From assembly GCF_020329485.1 (NCBI RefSeq), contig NZ_JAGKJI010000024.1, forward strand, positions 124,001-188,000: 64,000 nucleotides of DNA. The letters are read 5' to 3'. The DNA is from Bradyrhizobium cenepequi. GTDB lineage: Bacteria > Pseudomonadota > Alphaproteobacteria > Rhizobiales > Xanthobacteraceae. The translations under genes were made by a program, and so were the position numbers. Shown here piece after piece: positions 1 through 9,381 of the stretch (positions are counted from its first letter, which is position 1; each line of letters opens with the position of its first letter). Below the pieces are notes generated by a model that did not search any database, had not been told where the DNA came from, and saw only the letters and a program-made list of their open reading frames with translations.

Positions 1-1608
1 ATGCGGCGTGACGGAGCGGCCCCTGTTCGGGAACGTCGCGTAGGCGACCGCATGCTCGAGCACGGTGACTTCGTCGGAGCCGATCGGCAGCGAGGGCGTG
101 TCCGGCAGCGGCGCCTTGAGGCCGAAACGGCGCGCCACTTCGACGATCTTGGCGCGGCCGGCCTTCGGGCCTTCCTTGCCGCCGAGCGCGATCGAGAGTT
201 TCACCGGCACCACGTTGATCGAGCGCGTGATCGCCTGCGTCAGTGTCACCGAACCGGAATAGGAGTGCCCATAGTTCTGCGGGCACCAGTTGCCGATGCA
301 CACGGGCCCGTCGACGATCTTCGAATTCGGTGTGAACCCGTTCAGGAGCGCGGTCGTATAGACGTAGGGCTTGAACGACGAGCCGGGCTGCCGGTACGCG
401 TCGGTGGCGCGGTTGAATTGGCTGGCGCCGTAGTCGCGGCCGCCGACCATCGCGCGCACACCGCCGTCGAGATCGGAGACCACGGTCGCGGCTTGCGTTG
501 CGTGGTAATCGCGGCCGAACTGGCGGAGCTGGTTCTCGATCGCTTCCTCTGCGGAGCGCTGCACGTTCATGTCGATGGCGGTGCGGACCACGAAGACGCG
601 CTCGGTATAGGATTTCGGGAAGGTGTCGACCAGCCTGCGCATCTCTTCGAACGCCCAGTCGAGATAGTAGTTCGGCGAATTCTCGTCGCGCCGGTCGACA
701 GCAACCGCAGGATTGCGGCGGGCGCCGAACACCTGGCCCTCGGTCATGAAGCCGGCATCGACGAGGTTGTCGAGCACGACGTTGGCGCGGGCGCGCGCCG
801 CCGGCAGGTTGATATGCGGCGCGTATTTGGTCGGTGCCTTGAACAAGCCGGCGAGCATCGCGGCTTCCGCAAGGTTCACGTCGCGCGCCGACTTGTTGAA
901 GTAGAAATGCGCCGCGCCGTCGACGCCGAAAGTGCCGCCGCCCATATAGGCGCGATCGAGATAAAGCTTCAGGATCTCGTTCTTGGTAAGGCGGTGCTCG
1001 AGCCAGATCGCCAGGAACGCTTCCTTGATCTTGCGCTCGATCGTGCGCTCGTTGTTCAGGAACAGGTTCTTGGCGAGCTGCTGCGTGATCGAAGAGCCGC
1101 CCTGGCGCACGCCGCCGGCCTGCGCATTGGTGATGAGCGCGCGTGCGGTGCCGGCGATGTCGATGCCGAAATGATCGTAGAAGCGGCGGTCCTCGGTGGC
1201 GAGGGTGGCCTTGATCAGGACGTCGGGAAAGTCCTCCAGCGGGATCGAGTCGTTATGCTTGATGCCGCGGCTGCCGATCGGATTGCCGTAACGGTCGAGG
1301 AAGGTCACCGCGAGATCGGACTTCTTCAGCCAGTCGTCATCGGCGGTTTCGCGGAATGCCGGGACCGCGAGCGCCAGCAGCACGATCATGCCGCCGAGCC
1401 CCATGGTGGCGGCCTCCGACAGCGGCTCGATGAACACCCAGCGCTTCCAGCGGCCGACATAGAAGCGGTCCATGAAGGTAGAATAGCGCTCATAAAGTTC
1501 GCGCAAGCCACGGCCGGAGGAGAACAGCGTGGAATCGATCCGCGCATCCAGATCCAGAAAGAAATTCCGGAGCTTGGTCTTCCACTGCGGTGATAGGATC
1601 TGGCGCAC
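1..1608 (-). CDS. mrcA: Penicillin-binding protein 1A, 5' part only
   Basis: Bifunctional peptidoglycan synthase of the inner membrane with its active domains in the periplasm. The visible 536 codons hold a short cytoplasmic start, one membrane anchor near residues 58-78, a GT51 transglycosylase domain (ATEDRRFYDH with the catalytic Glu near residue 139, then the GGSSITQQLAKN motif) and the beginning of the transpeptidase domain with its SxxK box (PGSSFKPY, Ser near 410) and an SIN triad. The KTG box and C terminus lie beyond the left edge. The frame opens after an in-frame TGA just upstream, and the first good start is the GTG at 1608-1606 (VRQILSPQW). No neighbour is co-transcribed. The complementary strand is also open over almost the whole length, which is a high-GC artefact. 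Confidence 0.93.
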   Translation of the reverse strand, partial: MRQILSPQWKTKLRNFFLDLDARIDSTLFSSGRGLRELYERYSTFMDRFYVGRWKRWVFIEPLSEAATMGLGGMIVLLALAVPAFRETADDDWLKKSDLAVTFLDRYGNPIGSRGIKHNDSIPLEDFPDVLIKATLATEDRRFYDHFGIDIAGTARALITNAQAGGVRQGGSSITQQLAKNLFLNNERTIERKIKEAFLAIWLEHRLTKNEILKLYLDRAYMGGGTFGVDGAAHFYFNKSARDVNLAEAAMLAGLFKAPTKYAPHINLPAARARANVVLDNLVDAGFMTEGQVFGARRNPAVAVDRRDENSPNYYLDWAFEEMRRLVDTFPKSYTERVFVVRTAIDMNVQRSAEEAIENQLRQFGRDYHATQAATVVSDLDGGVRAMVGGRDYGASQFNRATDAYRQPGSSFKPYVYTTALLNGFTPNSKIVDGPVCIGNWCPQNYGHSYSGSVTLTQAITRSINVVPVKLSIALGGKEGPKAGRAKIVEVARRFGLKAPLPDTPSLPIGSDEVTVLEHAVAYATFPNRGRSVTPH

Positions 1609-1900
1609 CGGGGCCCTTGCTCGGTTAGAAAGCGCTCACATGCTCGTCGACTTGGACGTCGGTCGAGCGTCTTGGTTCCAGGTTGCGGCAAACCCAAGGC
1701 GCTGTTCGCGCCACTTGGGGGACTCGGCTATCGTTTCTATCTGAGCGGAAACTATAAACCAATGGTGTTGCTTGCGATTTTAATGTCAGGTTGAACCCGT
1801 TTGTGAATTCATTGGCGATCCGTAGATGGCCGGCTTGCATGGTGGCCGCCGCAGCCCCTAGATGGACTGCAAGCCGACTTAAACCAAATTCTCGATTTCC
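1609..1900. other. Divergent promoter region without a gene
   Basis: This stretch separates the leftward penicillin-binding protein gene from the rightward YcgN-type gene and must carry both promoters. It is less GC-rich in its centre (about 1740-1810) than the flanking genes. I see no convincing open frame, repeat or operator in it. Confidence 0.5.
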
Positions 1901-2416
1901 ATGACCGCACCGCCCAAGCGCGCCTCGAGCCAGGAGGGATTCTTCTGGAAAACCAAGACGTTGGAGGAAATGTCCAATGTCGAATGGGAAAGCCTGTGCG
2001 ATGGCTGCGGGCGCTGCTGCCTGGAGAAGCTCGAGGACGAGGACACCGGGAAAATCTACTTCACCCACGTCTCCTGCAAATTGCTGGATGCCGGGCTCTG
2101 CGCCTGCAAGGACTATCAGAACCGGTCCGACAAGGTTTCGGACTGCGTCCGGCTGTCGCCCGAGAACGTCCGTACCCTCAATTGGTTGCCGCCGAGCTGC
2201 GGCTACAGACTGGTCGCGGAGGGGCGCGATCTCTATTGGTGGCATCCGCTGATTTCCGGCGACCCGAACACCGTGCACGAAGCCGGCGTCTCCGTGCGTG
2301 GCCGGGTGGAGGGAACCGAGGATGAGATCCCGGATGAAGAGCTCGAGGACCACATCGTGCGGTGGCCGGCGCTGCTGCCGAAACGGGCGCGAGTGAAAAA
2401 CCGGCCGAAATCGTAG
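1901..2416 (+). CDS. YcgN/YkgJ-type cysteine-cluster protein (UPF0260)
   Basis: A 171-residue soluble protein of the UPF0260/YcgN family, whose biochemical role is not established. The family signature is visible: CDGCGRCC near residues 34-41, then further cysteines in HVSCK, LCACKDY and VSDCVRL, and PPSCGYR near residue 100, a set expected to bind a zinc or Fe-S cluster. Length is normal for the family (about 150-170). It starts with ATG and ends 160 bases before the exporter start, so the two may share a transcript. The C-terminal tail is basic. Confidence 0.85.
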   Translation: MTAPPKRASSQEGFFWKTKTLEEMSNVEWESLCDGCGRCCLEKLEDEDTGKIYFTHVSCKLLDAGLCACKDYQNRSDKVSDCVRLSPENVRTLNWLPPSCGYRLVAEGRDLYWWHPLISGDPNTVHEAGVSVRGRVEGTEDEIPDEELEDHIVRWPALLPKRARVKNRPKS

Positions 2417-2575
2417 CGACTCGTCCAGGCGCGCAATCACGTCATTGCGATGAGGCGGCCTCGGAATGCGCCCATGCGCTGCGCCGCCTGCCTCAACAGC
2501 AATTTGCTGCCTACATTGCGATTCATAGAACGATTCCATTGTGGCGTTGGCGCCGCAGCAAGAATTACGCGCGAG

Positions 2576-4156
2576 ATGAACAAGTTCGAACGGCAGAGCC
2601 ACGAACCTGCCGACCAGCAGACATTGCCTGCAGACGTAGCCGAAGAGCTGTCCCGCCTGCCGACCGAGGTGATCGATCTCACCGACGCGCCACCGCTGGC
2701 GCCGCCGGTTCCGCTTGCCCCGGACGAAGTCCGTACCATCGTGATCAGCCTGATGCTGACGATGTTCCTGGCGGCGCTCGACCAGACCATCGTGGCGACG
2801 GCGCTGCCGACCATTGGCCGCCAGTTCGGTGATGTCTCCAACCTGTCCTGGGTGATCACGGCCTATCTGCTGGCGTCGACTGCGGTCGCGCCGGTATTCG
2901 GCACCTTGAGCGATATCTATGGCCGCCGCGCCATGATCATCACCTCGCTCAGCCTGTTCGTGGTCGGTTCGATCCTGTGCGCGATCGCACCCAACATGAC
3001 GATATTGATCCTGGCGCGCGGGCTGCAGGGGCTGGGCGGCGGCGGCATCATGCCTGTCGTGCAGACCGTGATCTCCGACGTGGTCAGCCCGCGCGAGCGC
3101 GGCCAGTACCAGGCCTATTTCAGCAGCGTCTGGATGGCCGGCGGCATCGCAGGGCCGGTGATCGGCGGCGTGTTCGCCGAGCATCTGCACTGGTCGATGA
3201 TCTTCTGGATCAACCTGCCGCTGTCGTTTGCCGCGCTGGCGCTGTTGTTGCCGAAGATGGGCAAGATCCCGGTGTTCCACCGCCGGCGCAAGGTCGACTG
3301 GCTTGGCGGCATCCTGCTGATGGCGTCCGCCGTCGTGTTCATGCTGGTGCTGACCTGGGGCGGCAACCATTTTGCCTGGCTGTCGCCGGTGATCATGGCG
3401 ATGATCGGGGCCGCGTTTGCGCTCGCCGCCACCTTCGTGTGGCACGCGGGCAGGGCGGACGAGCCGTTCCTGCCGCTGTCGCTCCTGAGCGGAACGGTCG
3501 TTCCCTTCGCGATCACCGCGGGCAGTTGCGCACTCGGTGCGATCGTCGGGCTGACGGTGCACCTGCCGCTCTATTATGAGGTGGTCTATCACCTGACCGC
3601 CAGCGAGGCCGGCCTGGCGCTGATCCCGCTTGCCGCGGTTTCGACCTGCGGCGCGGCCATTGCCGGCCGCACCATGGCCCGTGCCAAGCACTATAAGCGG
3701 GTGGCGATAGTCGGCACGTCGGCCGCCGCCCTCTGTGGACTGGCGATGGCGCTGACCACATTGCCGCTGTGGGGGCTGCTCATGCTGATGTCGGTGTTCG
3801 CGCTCGGCCTCGGCACGACGTTTCCGGTCAGCGTGGTCTCGCTGCAGAATGCGGTGGCACGCTCGCAGGTCGGCACCGTGACCGGCGCGATGAATTTCTT
3901 CCGCGCACTGACGACGTCGTTCACGGTGGCGGCGTTCGCCGCGATCCTTCTGATGGCGCTCGGCGCGGATATTTCGCTGGCCGGCGAACATCATGGAGCG
4001 GTGAGCTCGATTCCGGCCGCGGATATGATCACGGCCTTCCGCTTCGTGTTCGGCGCCGCCGCCGTGCTGCTCGCCACTGCTGCCCTCTGTATCACCATCA
4101 TGGAAGAACGGCCGCTCGCAGGCCCGACCACGCGGCAGGTGGAAATGGCGGAGTAG
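2576..4156 (+). CDS. MFS multidrug exporter, DHA2 (EmrB/QacA) family
   Basis: A 526-residue proton-coupled exporter of the 14-helix DHA2 drug/H+ antiporter group in the inner membrane. After a hydrophilic N-terminal segment of about 50 residues the helices begin at VRTIVISLMLTMFLAALDQT. LDQTIVATALPTI is the family motif of helix 1, GTLSDIYGRR is MFS motif A in the loop between helices 2 and 3, and GGIAGPVIGG is motif C. The open frame extends 42 codons upstream, but that extension is Cys/Arg-rich and unlike a transporter, so I chose the ATG at 2576 (MNKFERQ). Substrate unknown. No regulator or membrane-fusion partner is adjacent. Confidence 0.9.
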   Translation: MNKFERQSHEPADQQTLPADVAEELSRLPTEVIDLTDAPPLAPPVPLAPDEVRTIVISLMLTMFLAALDQTIVATALPTIGRQFGDVSNLSWVITAYLLASTAVAPVFGTLSDIYGRRAMIITSLSLFVVGSILCAIAPNMTILILARGLQGLGGGGIMPVVQTVISDVVSPRERGQYQAYFSSVWMAGGIAGPVIGGVFAEHLHWSMIFWINLPLSFAALALLLPKMGKIPVFHRRRKVDWLGGILLMASAVVFMLVLTWGGNHFAWLSPVIMAMIGAAFALAATFVWHAGRADEPFLPLSLLSGTVVPFAITAGSCALGAIVGLTVHLPLYYEVVYHLTASEAGLALIPLAAVSTCGAAIAGRTMARAKHYKRVAIVGTSAAALCGLAMALTTLPLWGLLMLMSVFALGLGTTFPVSVVSLQNAVARSQVGTVTGAMNFFRALTTSFTVAAFAAILLMALGADISLAGEHHGAVSSIPAADMITAFRFVFGAAAVLLATAALCITIMEERPLAGPTTRQVEMAE

Positions 4157-4250
4157 ATCCCGTCGACCCTCGCACTGCTGTCCTCCAGGCTCCGCCACGG
4201 CTTCACCGTGGCGCGCAAGCCCGCGACGACGGCTTGGTTCTGATTCAATT

Positions 4251-4372
4251 TTCAAACAGCGGACTGGTAGGATGGGTAGAGCGAAGCGAAACCCATCGGC
4301 TTCGGTCACAAGCGGCGCGAATGATGGGTTTCGCTTCGCTCTACCCATCCTACGTCTGATTCAAACAGCGGA
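4251..4372. repeat. Perfect 31-bp inverted repeat flanked by short direct repeats
   Basis: Arms at 4267-4297 and 4323-4353 are exact reverse complements of 31 bases, separated by 25 bases. Each arm contains the palindrome GATGGGTAGAGC...GAAACCCATC. The element is bracketed by direct repeats sharing TTCAAACAGCGGA (4251-4263 and 4360-4372), as expected if a palindromic unit was inserted with duplication of its target. It lies 95 bases after the exporter stop and could end its transcript. Short open frames annotated across it would be spurious. Confidence 0.85.
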
Positions 4373-4377
4373 TGTGA

Positions 4378-4830
4378 GTCCGCATTCTCGCGGCGCGTTT
4401 CGCCCGAGCTTTGCGTCTCGTTCCGCCCTCTCATCGGGTAGAGGGCGCAGGGAAAGCCGGGTGCCGGCTGCACCCGTGGGCCCCGTGCAACAAAAAGCAC
4501 GGGGGTAGGACCACAGGTCAACCGGAGCAACACCGGCTTTCCCTGCGCAGTGGTTTACGGCTTACTTCGTGCTCTTCCCGGTGACCGGGCTTTCTTGCCA
4601 CCGTCATCCGCGGCAGCTCTTGCTGCTCGCGCACTTAGCGCCAGCGTCGGGGCGCCAGAACCACACGACTTCGCCGTCCGCCATGCGCGTGCTCGTCAGT
4701 CACACCCATCACGTCCACCGCATCTCACCGCAACGTTCGTGACGATCGCGATCCGCCCCTCATCTGGGTGAGACGCGCGGAGTTAAATCACTGATTTGCC
4801 CGACGGGTTAAGCGGTTTATTTTTCGCGGC
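4378..4830. repeat. Structured dispersed repeat, copy 1
   Basis: About 450 bases that align with 60036-60530 almost end to end. The fold seen by eye is: hairpin 4424-4447 (CGCCCTC/GAGGGCG); a long-range 16-bp helix, GCGCAGGGAAAGCCGG (4445-4460) with its exact complement at 4533-4548; inside it a hairpin GGGTGC/GCACCC (4459-4475) and a hairpin CCCCGTGC/GCACGGGG (4481-4504); then CCCGG/CCGGG (4577-4589); then a tetraloop hairpin CGCGGCAGC-TCTT-GCTGC(T)CGCG (4609-4631). The 3' end has TGATTTGCCCG at 4792 and its complement CGGGCAAATCA near 4842. No reading frame is shared between the copies, so a structured RNA or mobile palindromic element is more likely than a gene. Confidence 0.8.
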
Positions 4831-5030
4831 AAGACTGGACCGGGCAAATCACATTGAAATGTCTCGATAAATTGACGTGCGCGCGCATCGCGTTTCGGGG
4901 GTTTGCGGCGGTGTCATCTCGCCTTGTTCGATTGAGCGGAATATGCGCCAGCTGTTTTTGCGCCTTACAACAACACCGCTGTCAGGAGCCGAGTTCGGCC
5001 TTCGCCTTGCTCTGGCCCCAGAGAGTGGCG

Positions 5031-8000
5031 ATGTCAGATGCTTTGCAAAAGCGATTGGAGCGGGGCATGCGAGCAGGCCGAAGATTGATTGCCGGGTTTA
5101 TCGTGGCCGTATTCCTCGCAGGCATGGTTACGTTACCTTGCGGGGCTGGCCAGCAGGAAATGCTGGCGCTGATGCAACGCATCACGGCGCTCGCCAGGGA
5201 AGGTCGATACGGCGAAGCCGTACCGCTGGCGAGAAAGCTGACAAGTAAGGCCGAGAAGGCCACGGGCCGACAGTCGCTTTTGACAGCGACCACCCTGGTC
5301 GTGCTGGCGCAGGCTCTGCAGGCCCAAGGCGAAATGGCCGAAGCCGAGGCCGCCTTGAAAAGAGCGCTTGCCATCCGCGAGAAGGCGCTCGGCGCAAACC
5401 ATGCGGATGTTGCGGCAGTCCTCGTCACTCTCGGCCAGATCGCGTTCAGCCAGAACCGGTTGAACGACGCCGAGCGGAATGCGCAGCGCGCGATCGCCAT
5501 CAACGAAAGCACGTTGGGCCGCGACAATCTCAATACCGCGATGGCGCGCATGCAGCTCGGCAATGTGCGTCACCGTCAATTGAGAGAAGCGGAAGCGCTT
5601 GAGATTTACAGCCAGGCGCTTGAAGTCTTCAAGCGCGCATCGGGACAGGCCGACATCATGGTCCCGGTGGTCCTGAACAACATCGCGGAGGTCTACAAGG
5701 CGCAAGGCCGGCTTCAGCTTGCCGAGGAACGTTTCCTTGAAGCGCTCGGTCTCCAGGAACAGCGCCACGGCCGTGACAGCGTCCATCTCAGCTCCACGCT
5801 CAACAATCTCGGAGAACTCAGGCGCCTGCAGGGGCGGCTTTACGAGGCCGAGCAACTGGCGCGGCGCACACTGGCGATCAGGGAAAAGTCGCTCGGCAGC
5901 GATCATGCCGATGTCGCCGCCAGCCTCAACAATCTCGCGCTTGTTCTTTCGCGACAGGGCAGGGCGCAGGAAGCCGAAAGCCTGCTGGTTCGCGCCTTTG
6001 CCATCCAGGAAAAGGCCTTCGGACCGGACCATCCGAATGTAGCGACGACGTTGAACAACCTCGCCGATGCCAAGGCCTATGCCGGTCGAAAGAAAGACGC
6101 TGAGCCGCTATTTCGCCGCTCCTTGGCGATCCGCGAAAAGGCCCTCGGTCCGAACCACGTCGATCTCGCGATCTCGCTCGACAATCTCGTCACGTTGATC
6201 TGCGACGACGGGCGTTATGCCGAAGCCGAACCCTTGGCGCGACGGTCGCTTGCGATCCGCGAGGGCGCGCTCGGCAAGGTCCACCCGCTGGTCGCGAGCA
6301 GCCTCAACAATCTGGCTGTCATCATGGACAGCACAGGAAGGTCCCAGGATGCCGAACCGCTCTTGAAACGGGCGCTGGAGATCCGCTCGAGCGCACTTGG
6401 CGAAGTGCATCCGGATGTTGCCAACAGCTTCAACAATCTCGGGGCACATTATCTCGACGCCAGCGACTGGCAGCAGGCCTATGACGCATTTGCGCGCGCT
6501 TCGACGATATTGATCAACCGCAGCGCCGGCGAAGCCGATGCGGCGCGGACGACCGCCGATCTGAAATTCCATGACAATACGAACCCATTCCCCGGCATGA
6601 TCGTTGCCGCCTATCAGCTCGTCGAGACGTCCGACGGCGACAAGGCGACGGCGTTGCGATCTCGGGCCTTCGAGGCCGCGCAGTGGATCGGTGACGAACA
6701 GGCGGCAAAGGCTGTCGCTGGAATGTCGGCGCGTGTCGCGACGGGCAGCGGCGATCTGTCGGCGCGGGTTCGCCAGCGCCAGGATTTGAGCGAGCAGGCG
6801 CTTGCCACCGATCGCTTGCTGATCTCGGCCATTTCACAGCCGAATGCCGCGCGCAACCAGGAGACAGAGCAGGCGATCCGTGCCCAGGCGATGCGCATCG
6901 CAAGCCAGATCGAAGCGCTCGATCGCGTGATAGCGGCCCAATTTTCGGGATACGCAGCGCTCGTTGCCAGGACGCCGATTTCTCTCGAAGACGTTCAAAA
7001 AGTGCTGGGTCCGAAGGAGGCGCTGCTGCTGTTCACGACGACGTCGCGCTTTACCTTCGTGTGGACCGTCACGGCGTCGGATGTCCGTTGGCACGCCGCG
7101 CCGATGGGCGCAAAGCAGGTGGCGGAGACGGTCAGCATCCTGCGCTGCGGCGTTGACTACGAAGCGTGGATGGACAAGAGTCGTGCGTGCGCCGAAAAGC
7201 TCGGAATCGATCGCCCGCCGGCCGATCAATTGCCGTTCGATCTGGACCGGGCATTTGGACTCTATCAGGCGCTGCTTCAGCCGGTTGAGAAGGACGTTGC
7301 AGGCAAGGAGCTCATTCTCGTTCCATCCGGCCCGCTCGCCACGCTGCCCTTCCAGCTCCTGCTGACTGACAAGCCTGCATCTGACGGCGCCCGGCAAGAT
7401 CTCGCCAAGCAGCCCTGGCTGGTCAAGCGGTTTGCGACCACCGTCCTGCCATCCGTCTCCAGCCTGAAGGCGCTGCGCCAGGTCGCGCAACGGAGCAAGG
7501 CGTCCAAGCCTTTCATAGGTTTTGGCAACCCGCTGCTGAACGGAGACGGCCAAAGCGATGGGGTTGTCGCCCGCGTCAAGCAGGCCCGGCTTTTTCAGAA
7601 TTGCGCGGAAAGCGCGGCACCGCGAACGAACCTCGTAGCCCAAAGAGGGCAGCGTGCTGCCGTCATCCTTTCCGGCGGCACCGCGGATATCGAGCAACTC
7701 AAGCATCTCATGCCGCTGCCCGAAACCGCGCTCGAATTGTGCGCCGTGGCGGACAGTTTTGCGCCCAAGGGCGAGGTTTACCTGGGCAACGAGGCGACAG
7801 AAGCAAAGGTGAAGTCGCTCAGCGAAAGCGGGCGCCTGGAGCAATTTCGCATTCTTCACTTTGCAACGCATGCAGCGCTGGCCGGTCAGGTCCGCGGCTC
7901 GATCGAGCCAGGGCTGATCCTGACGCCGCCTCCTGCCGCCACGCGGGCCGACGACGGTTATCTCACGTCCTCGGAGATTTCCGCGCTCAAGCTCGACGCC

Positions 8001-8309
8001 GACTGGGTCGTGCTTTCAGCCTGCAACACGGCCGGCGGCGAAGCACCGAACTCGGAAGCCTTTTCCGGTCTTGCAAGAGCCTTTTTCTATGCGGGCACGC
8101 GCGCATTGCTGGTCTCGCATTGGCCGGTCAATTCGGATGCCGCCGTCGCCATCACAACGGGCGCAATCAGTGCCATGACATCGCAGCCCAACACCGGCCG
8201 CGCCGAGGCGCTTCGCCGCTCGATCTCGGCGTTGGTTGCCAAGGGCGGCGACAACGCGCATCCCAGCGCATGGGCGCCCTTCGTACTCGTCGGAAACGGG
8301 ACTCCATAG
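5031..8309 (+). CDS. TPR-CHAT domain protein, caspase-like
   Basis: A 1092-residue protein. Residues about 12-35 form one hydrophobic helix (signal or anchor) that may place it at the membrane or outside it. Roughly residues 55-490 are kinesin-light-chain-type TPRs of about 42 residues, recognisable by repeated ALAIREKALG-NH-DVA-SLNNLA blocks. Residues about 655-1090 are a CHAT domain, a caspase-fold module, with the expected His-Cys pair: His947 in HFATHAA and Cys998 in LSACNTA, followed by GLARAFFYAGTRALLVSHWPVN. The frame is open 59 codons further upstream, but ATG 5031 leads directly into the hydrophobic helix, and the upstream part is Cys-rich and atypical. It stands alone with no partner nuclease, CRISPR or gasdermin gene beside it. 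Peptidase activity is inferred from the intact dyad; the substrate is unknown. Confidence 0.85.
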   Translation: MSDALQKRLERGMRAGRRLIAGFIVAVFLAGMVTLPCGAGQQEMLALMQRITALAREGRYGEAVPLARKLTSKAEKATGRQSLLTATTLVVLAQALQAQGEMAEAEAALKRALAIREKALGANHADVAAVLVTLGQIAFSQNRLNDAERNAQRAIAINESTLGRDNLNTAMARMQLGNVRHRQLREAEALEIYSQALEVFKRASGQADIMVPVVLNNIAEVYKAQGRLQLAEERFLEALGLQEQRHGRDSVHLSSTLNNLGELRRLQGRLYEAEQLARRTLAIREKSLGSDHADVAASLNNLALVLSRQGRAQEAESLLVRAFAIQEKAFGPDHPNVATTLNNLADAKAYAGRKKDAEPLFRRSLAIREKALGPNHVDLAISLDNLVTLICDDGRYAEAEPLARRSLAIREGALGKVHPLVASSLNNLAVIMDSTGRSQDAEPLLKRALEIRSSALGEVHPDVANSFNNLGAHYLDASDWQQAYDAFARASTILINRSAGEADAARTTADLKFHDNTNPFPGMIVAAYQLVETSDGDKATALRSRAFEAAQWIGDEQAAKAVAGMSARVATGSGDLSARVRQRQDLSEQALATDRLLISAISQPNAARNQETEQAIRAQAMRIASQIEALDRVIAAQFSGYAALVARTPISLEDVQKVLGPKEALLLFTTTSRFTFVWTVTASDVRWHAAPMGAKQVAETVSILRCGVDYEAWMDKSRACAEKLGIDRPPADQLPFDLDRAFGLYQALLQPVEKDVAGKELILVPSGPLATLPFQLLLTDKPASDGARQDLAKQPWLVKRFATTVLPSVSSLKALRQVAQRSKASKPFIGFGNPLLNGDGQSDGVVARVKQARLFQNCAESAAPRTNLVAQRGQRAAVILSGGTADIEQLKHLMPLPETALELCAVADSFAPKGEVYLGNEATEAKVKSLSESGRLEQFRILHFATHAALAGQVRGSIEPGLILTPPPAATRADDGYLTSSEISALKLDADWVVLSACNTAGGEAPNSEAFSGLARAFFYAGTRALLVSHWPVNSDAAVAITTGAISAMTSQPNTGRAEALRRSISALVAKGGDNAHPSAWAPFVLVGNGTP

Positions 8310-8345
8310 CTCGTCAATTCGGCGAGGGCCCCGCCAGCCTATTCG

Positions 8346-9263
8346 TCATTCCTCATCGATGTCAGATGATCGCCTCAGCATGAAATGCCCAAACGCCGAG
8401 GCGATCGGCTTCGCCCGGTCATCCTGCCAGGCCTGCGCCTCGAAGGCGACGACGCGCCGTCCCTGCTTGACGATGGAGACGTTGGCGTAGCTGTCGAGGG
8501 CGCGGCCGGAGCGGAGATAGTTGATGGTCAGGCCGATCGGTTTCGGTGGCGCCGAAACGCCGAGCTCGCGCGTCACGCCCACGATCGCGGCGGTCTCGAG
8601 AAAGGCGCCGGTCATGCCGCCATGGATGGCGGGCAGGAGCGGGTTGCCGATGATCTTCGGCGAGAAAGGCATCACCAGCGTACCCTCTTCGCCGATGCGG
8701 ATGCCGAGACACCGCGCAAACGGGCTGGTCGCGAACGGGCCGGCGGGATCGTCCGGCGCGTCGAGCACCGGCAACGCGGCATCGTTGCGCGGCTTGTCGA
8801 ACAGCATGTTGGTGCGGTTCGCGCCGACCATGAAGCAGGCGGTTGCAGTGGCGACCGGATCGTCCTCGGAATCCTGGTAGGCGGTCGCGCGCACGAAGGC
8901 GATGGAGCGGGTCACGCGATAACAGATCGAATGCGCGTTGATGTTGAGCCCAGGTGTCGCGGGCTTCTGGTAATCGATGCGCAGGTCGAGCGTGGCGATG
9001 GCGCGCGTGCCGTCCAGCGCGAGCTGAACAGCCATGCCGCAGGTCTCGTCGAGCATGGCGGTGACCACGCCGCCGTGTAGGACGCCCGTCTGCGTATCGC
9101 CGACGAAGACCGGCCGATACGGCAGCCGTGACCAGGCTTCGCCGGGCACAGCGCGATCGAGCTGCAAGCCGCTGATCCGTCCGTAGGTCGAGCGGCGGCG
9201 TTTGATGGCTTCCGCCAATTCGTCGAACGGTAGCGGCGTATTAGACGTTGATGTCTCGGACAT
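8346..9263 (-). CDS. Double-hotdog PaaI-type acyl-CoA thioesterase
   Basis: A 305-residue protein made of two tandem hotdog domains, each carrying the PaaI-type helix motif: HGGVVTAMLDETCG near residues 64-77 and HGGMTGAFLETAA near residues 215-227. This family hydrolyses acyl- or aryl-CoA thioesters in the cytosol. The second motif keeps HGG but has TAA where the first has TCG, so the two sites may not be equally active. The gene reads toward the CHAT gene and ends 36 bases from it, tail to tail. Substrate not predictable from sequence. The neighbouring ThDP enzyme (same strand, 270 bases upstream) could be part of a CoA-linked pathway, but that is only a guess from position. Confidence 0.8.
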   Translation of the reverse strand: MSETSTSNTPLPFDELAEAIKRRRSTYGRISGLQLDRAVPGEAWSRLPYRPVFVGDTQTGVLHGGVVTAMLDETCGMAVQLALDGTRAIATLDLRIDYQKPATPGLNINAHSICYRVTRSIAFVRATAYQDSEDDPVATATACFMVGANRTNMLFDKPRNDAALPVLDAPDDPAGPFATSPFARCLGIRIGEEGTLVMPFSPKIIGNPLLPAIHGGMTGAFLETAAIVGVTRELGVSAPPKPIGLTINYLRSGRALDSYANVSIVKQGRRVVAFEAQAWQDDRAKPIASAFGHFMLRRSSDIDEE

Positions 9264-9381
9264 GCCAACGTCTTAAACCACCGCAGCGAAGTGAGCAAAA
9301 AATTTCGTGCTTCGCTCATGGGGCGGTGGCGATCGCCGAAAGGCGCCGCTCGCGGGAGAAAGCGTCTGTGCGCGTCGTTGC

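Noticed and set aside
1..1593. Long open frame on the plus strand opposite the penicillin-binding protein gene
   Set aside because: His/Arg/Asp-rich translation without domains; it is the complement of a gene with all PBP1A motifs and reflects high GC at third positions.
1625..4348. 907-codon open frame on the minus strand
   Set aside because: It is antisense to the YcgN-type gene and the DHA2 exporter, both of which have clear family motifs; the antisense product is low-complexity Arg/His/Gln.
4306..4771. Several 70-80-codon frames in the repeats before the CHAT gene
   Set aside because: They read through the inverted repeat and the structured repeat; no frame is conserved between copy 1 and copy 2.
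5031..8309. CHAT protein considered as part of a Craspase or gasdermin-type defence system
   Set aside because: No Cas7-11 effector, CRISPR array, gasdermin or other defence gene lies nearby; kept only as a stand-alone TPR-CHAT protein.
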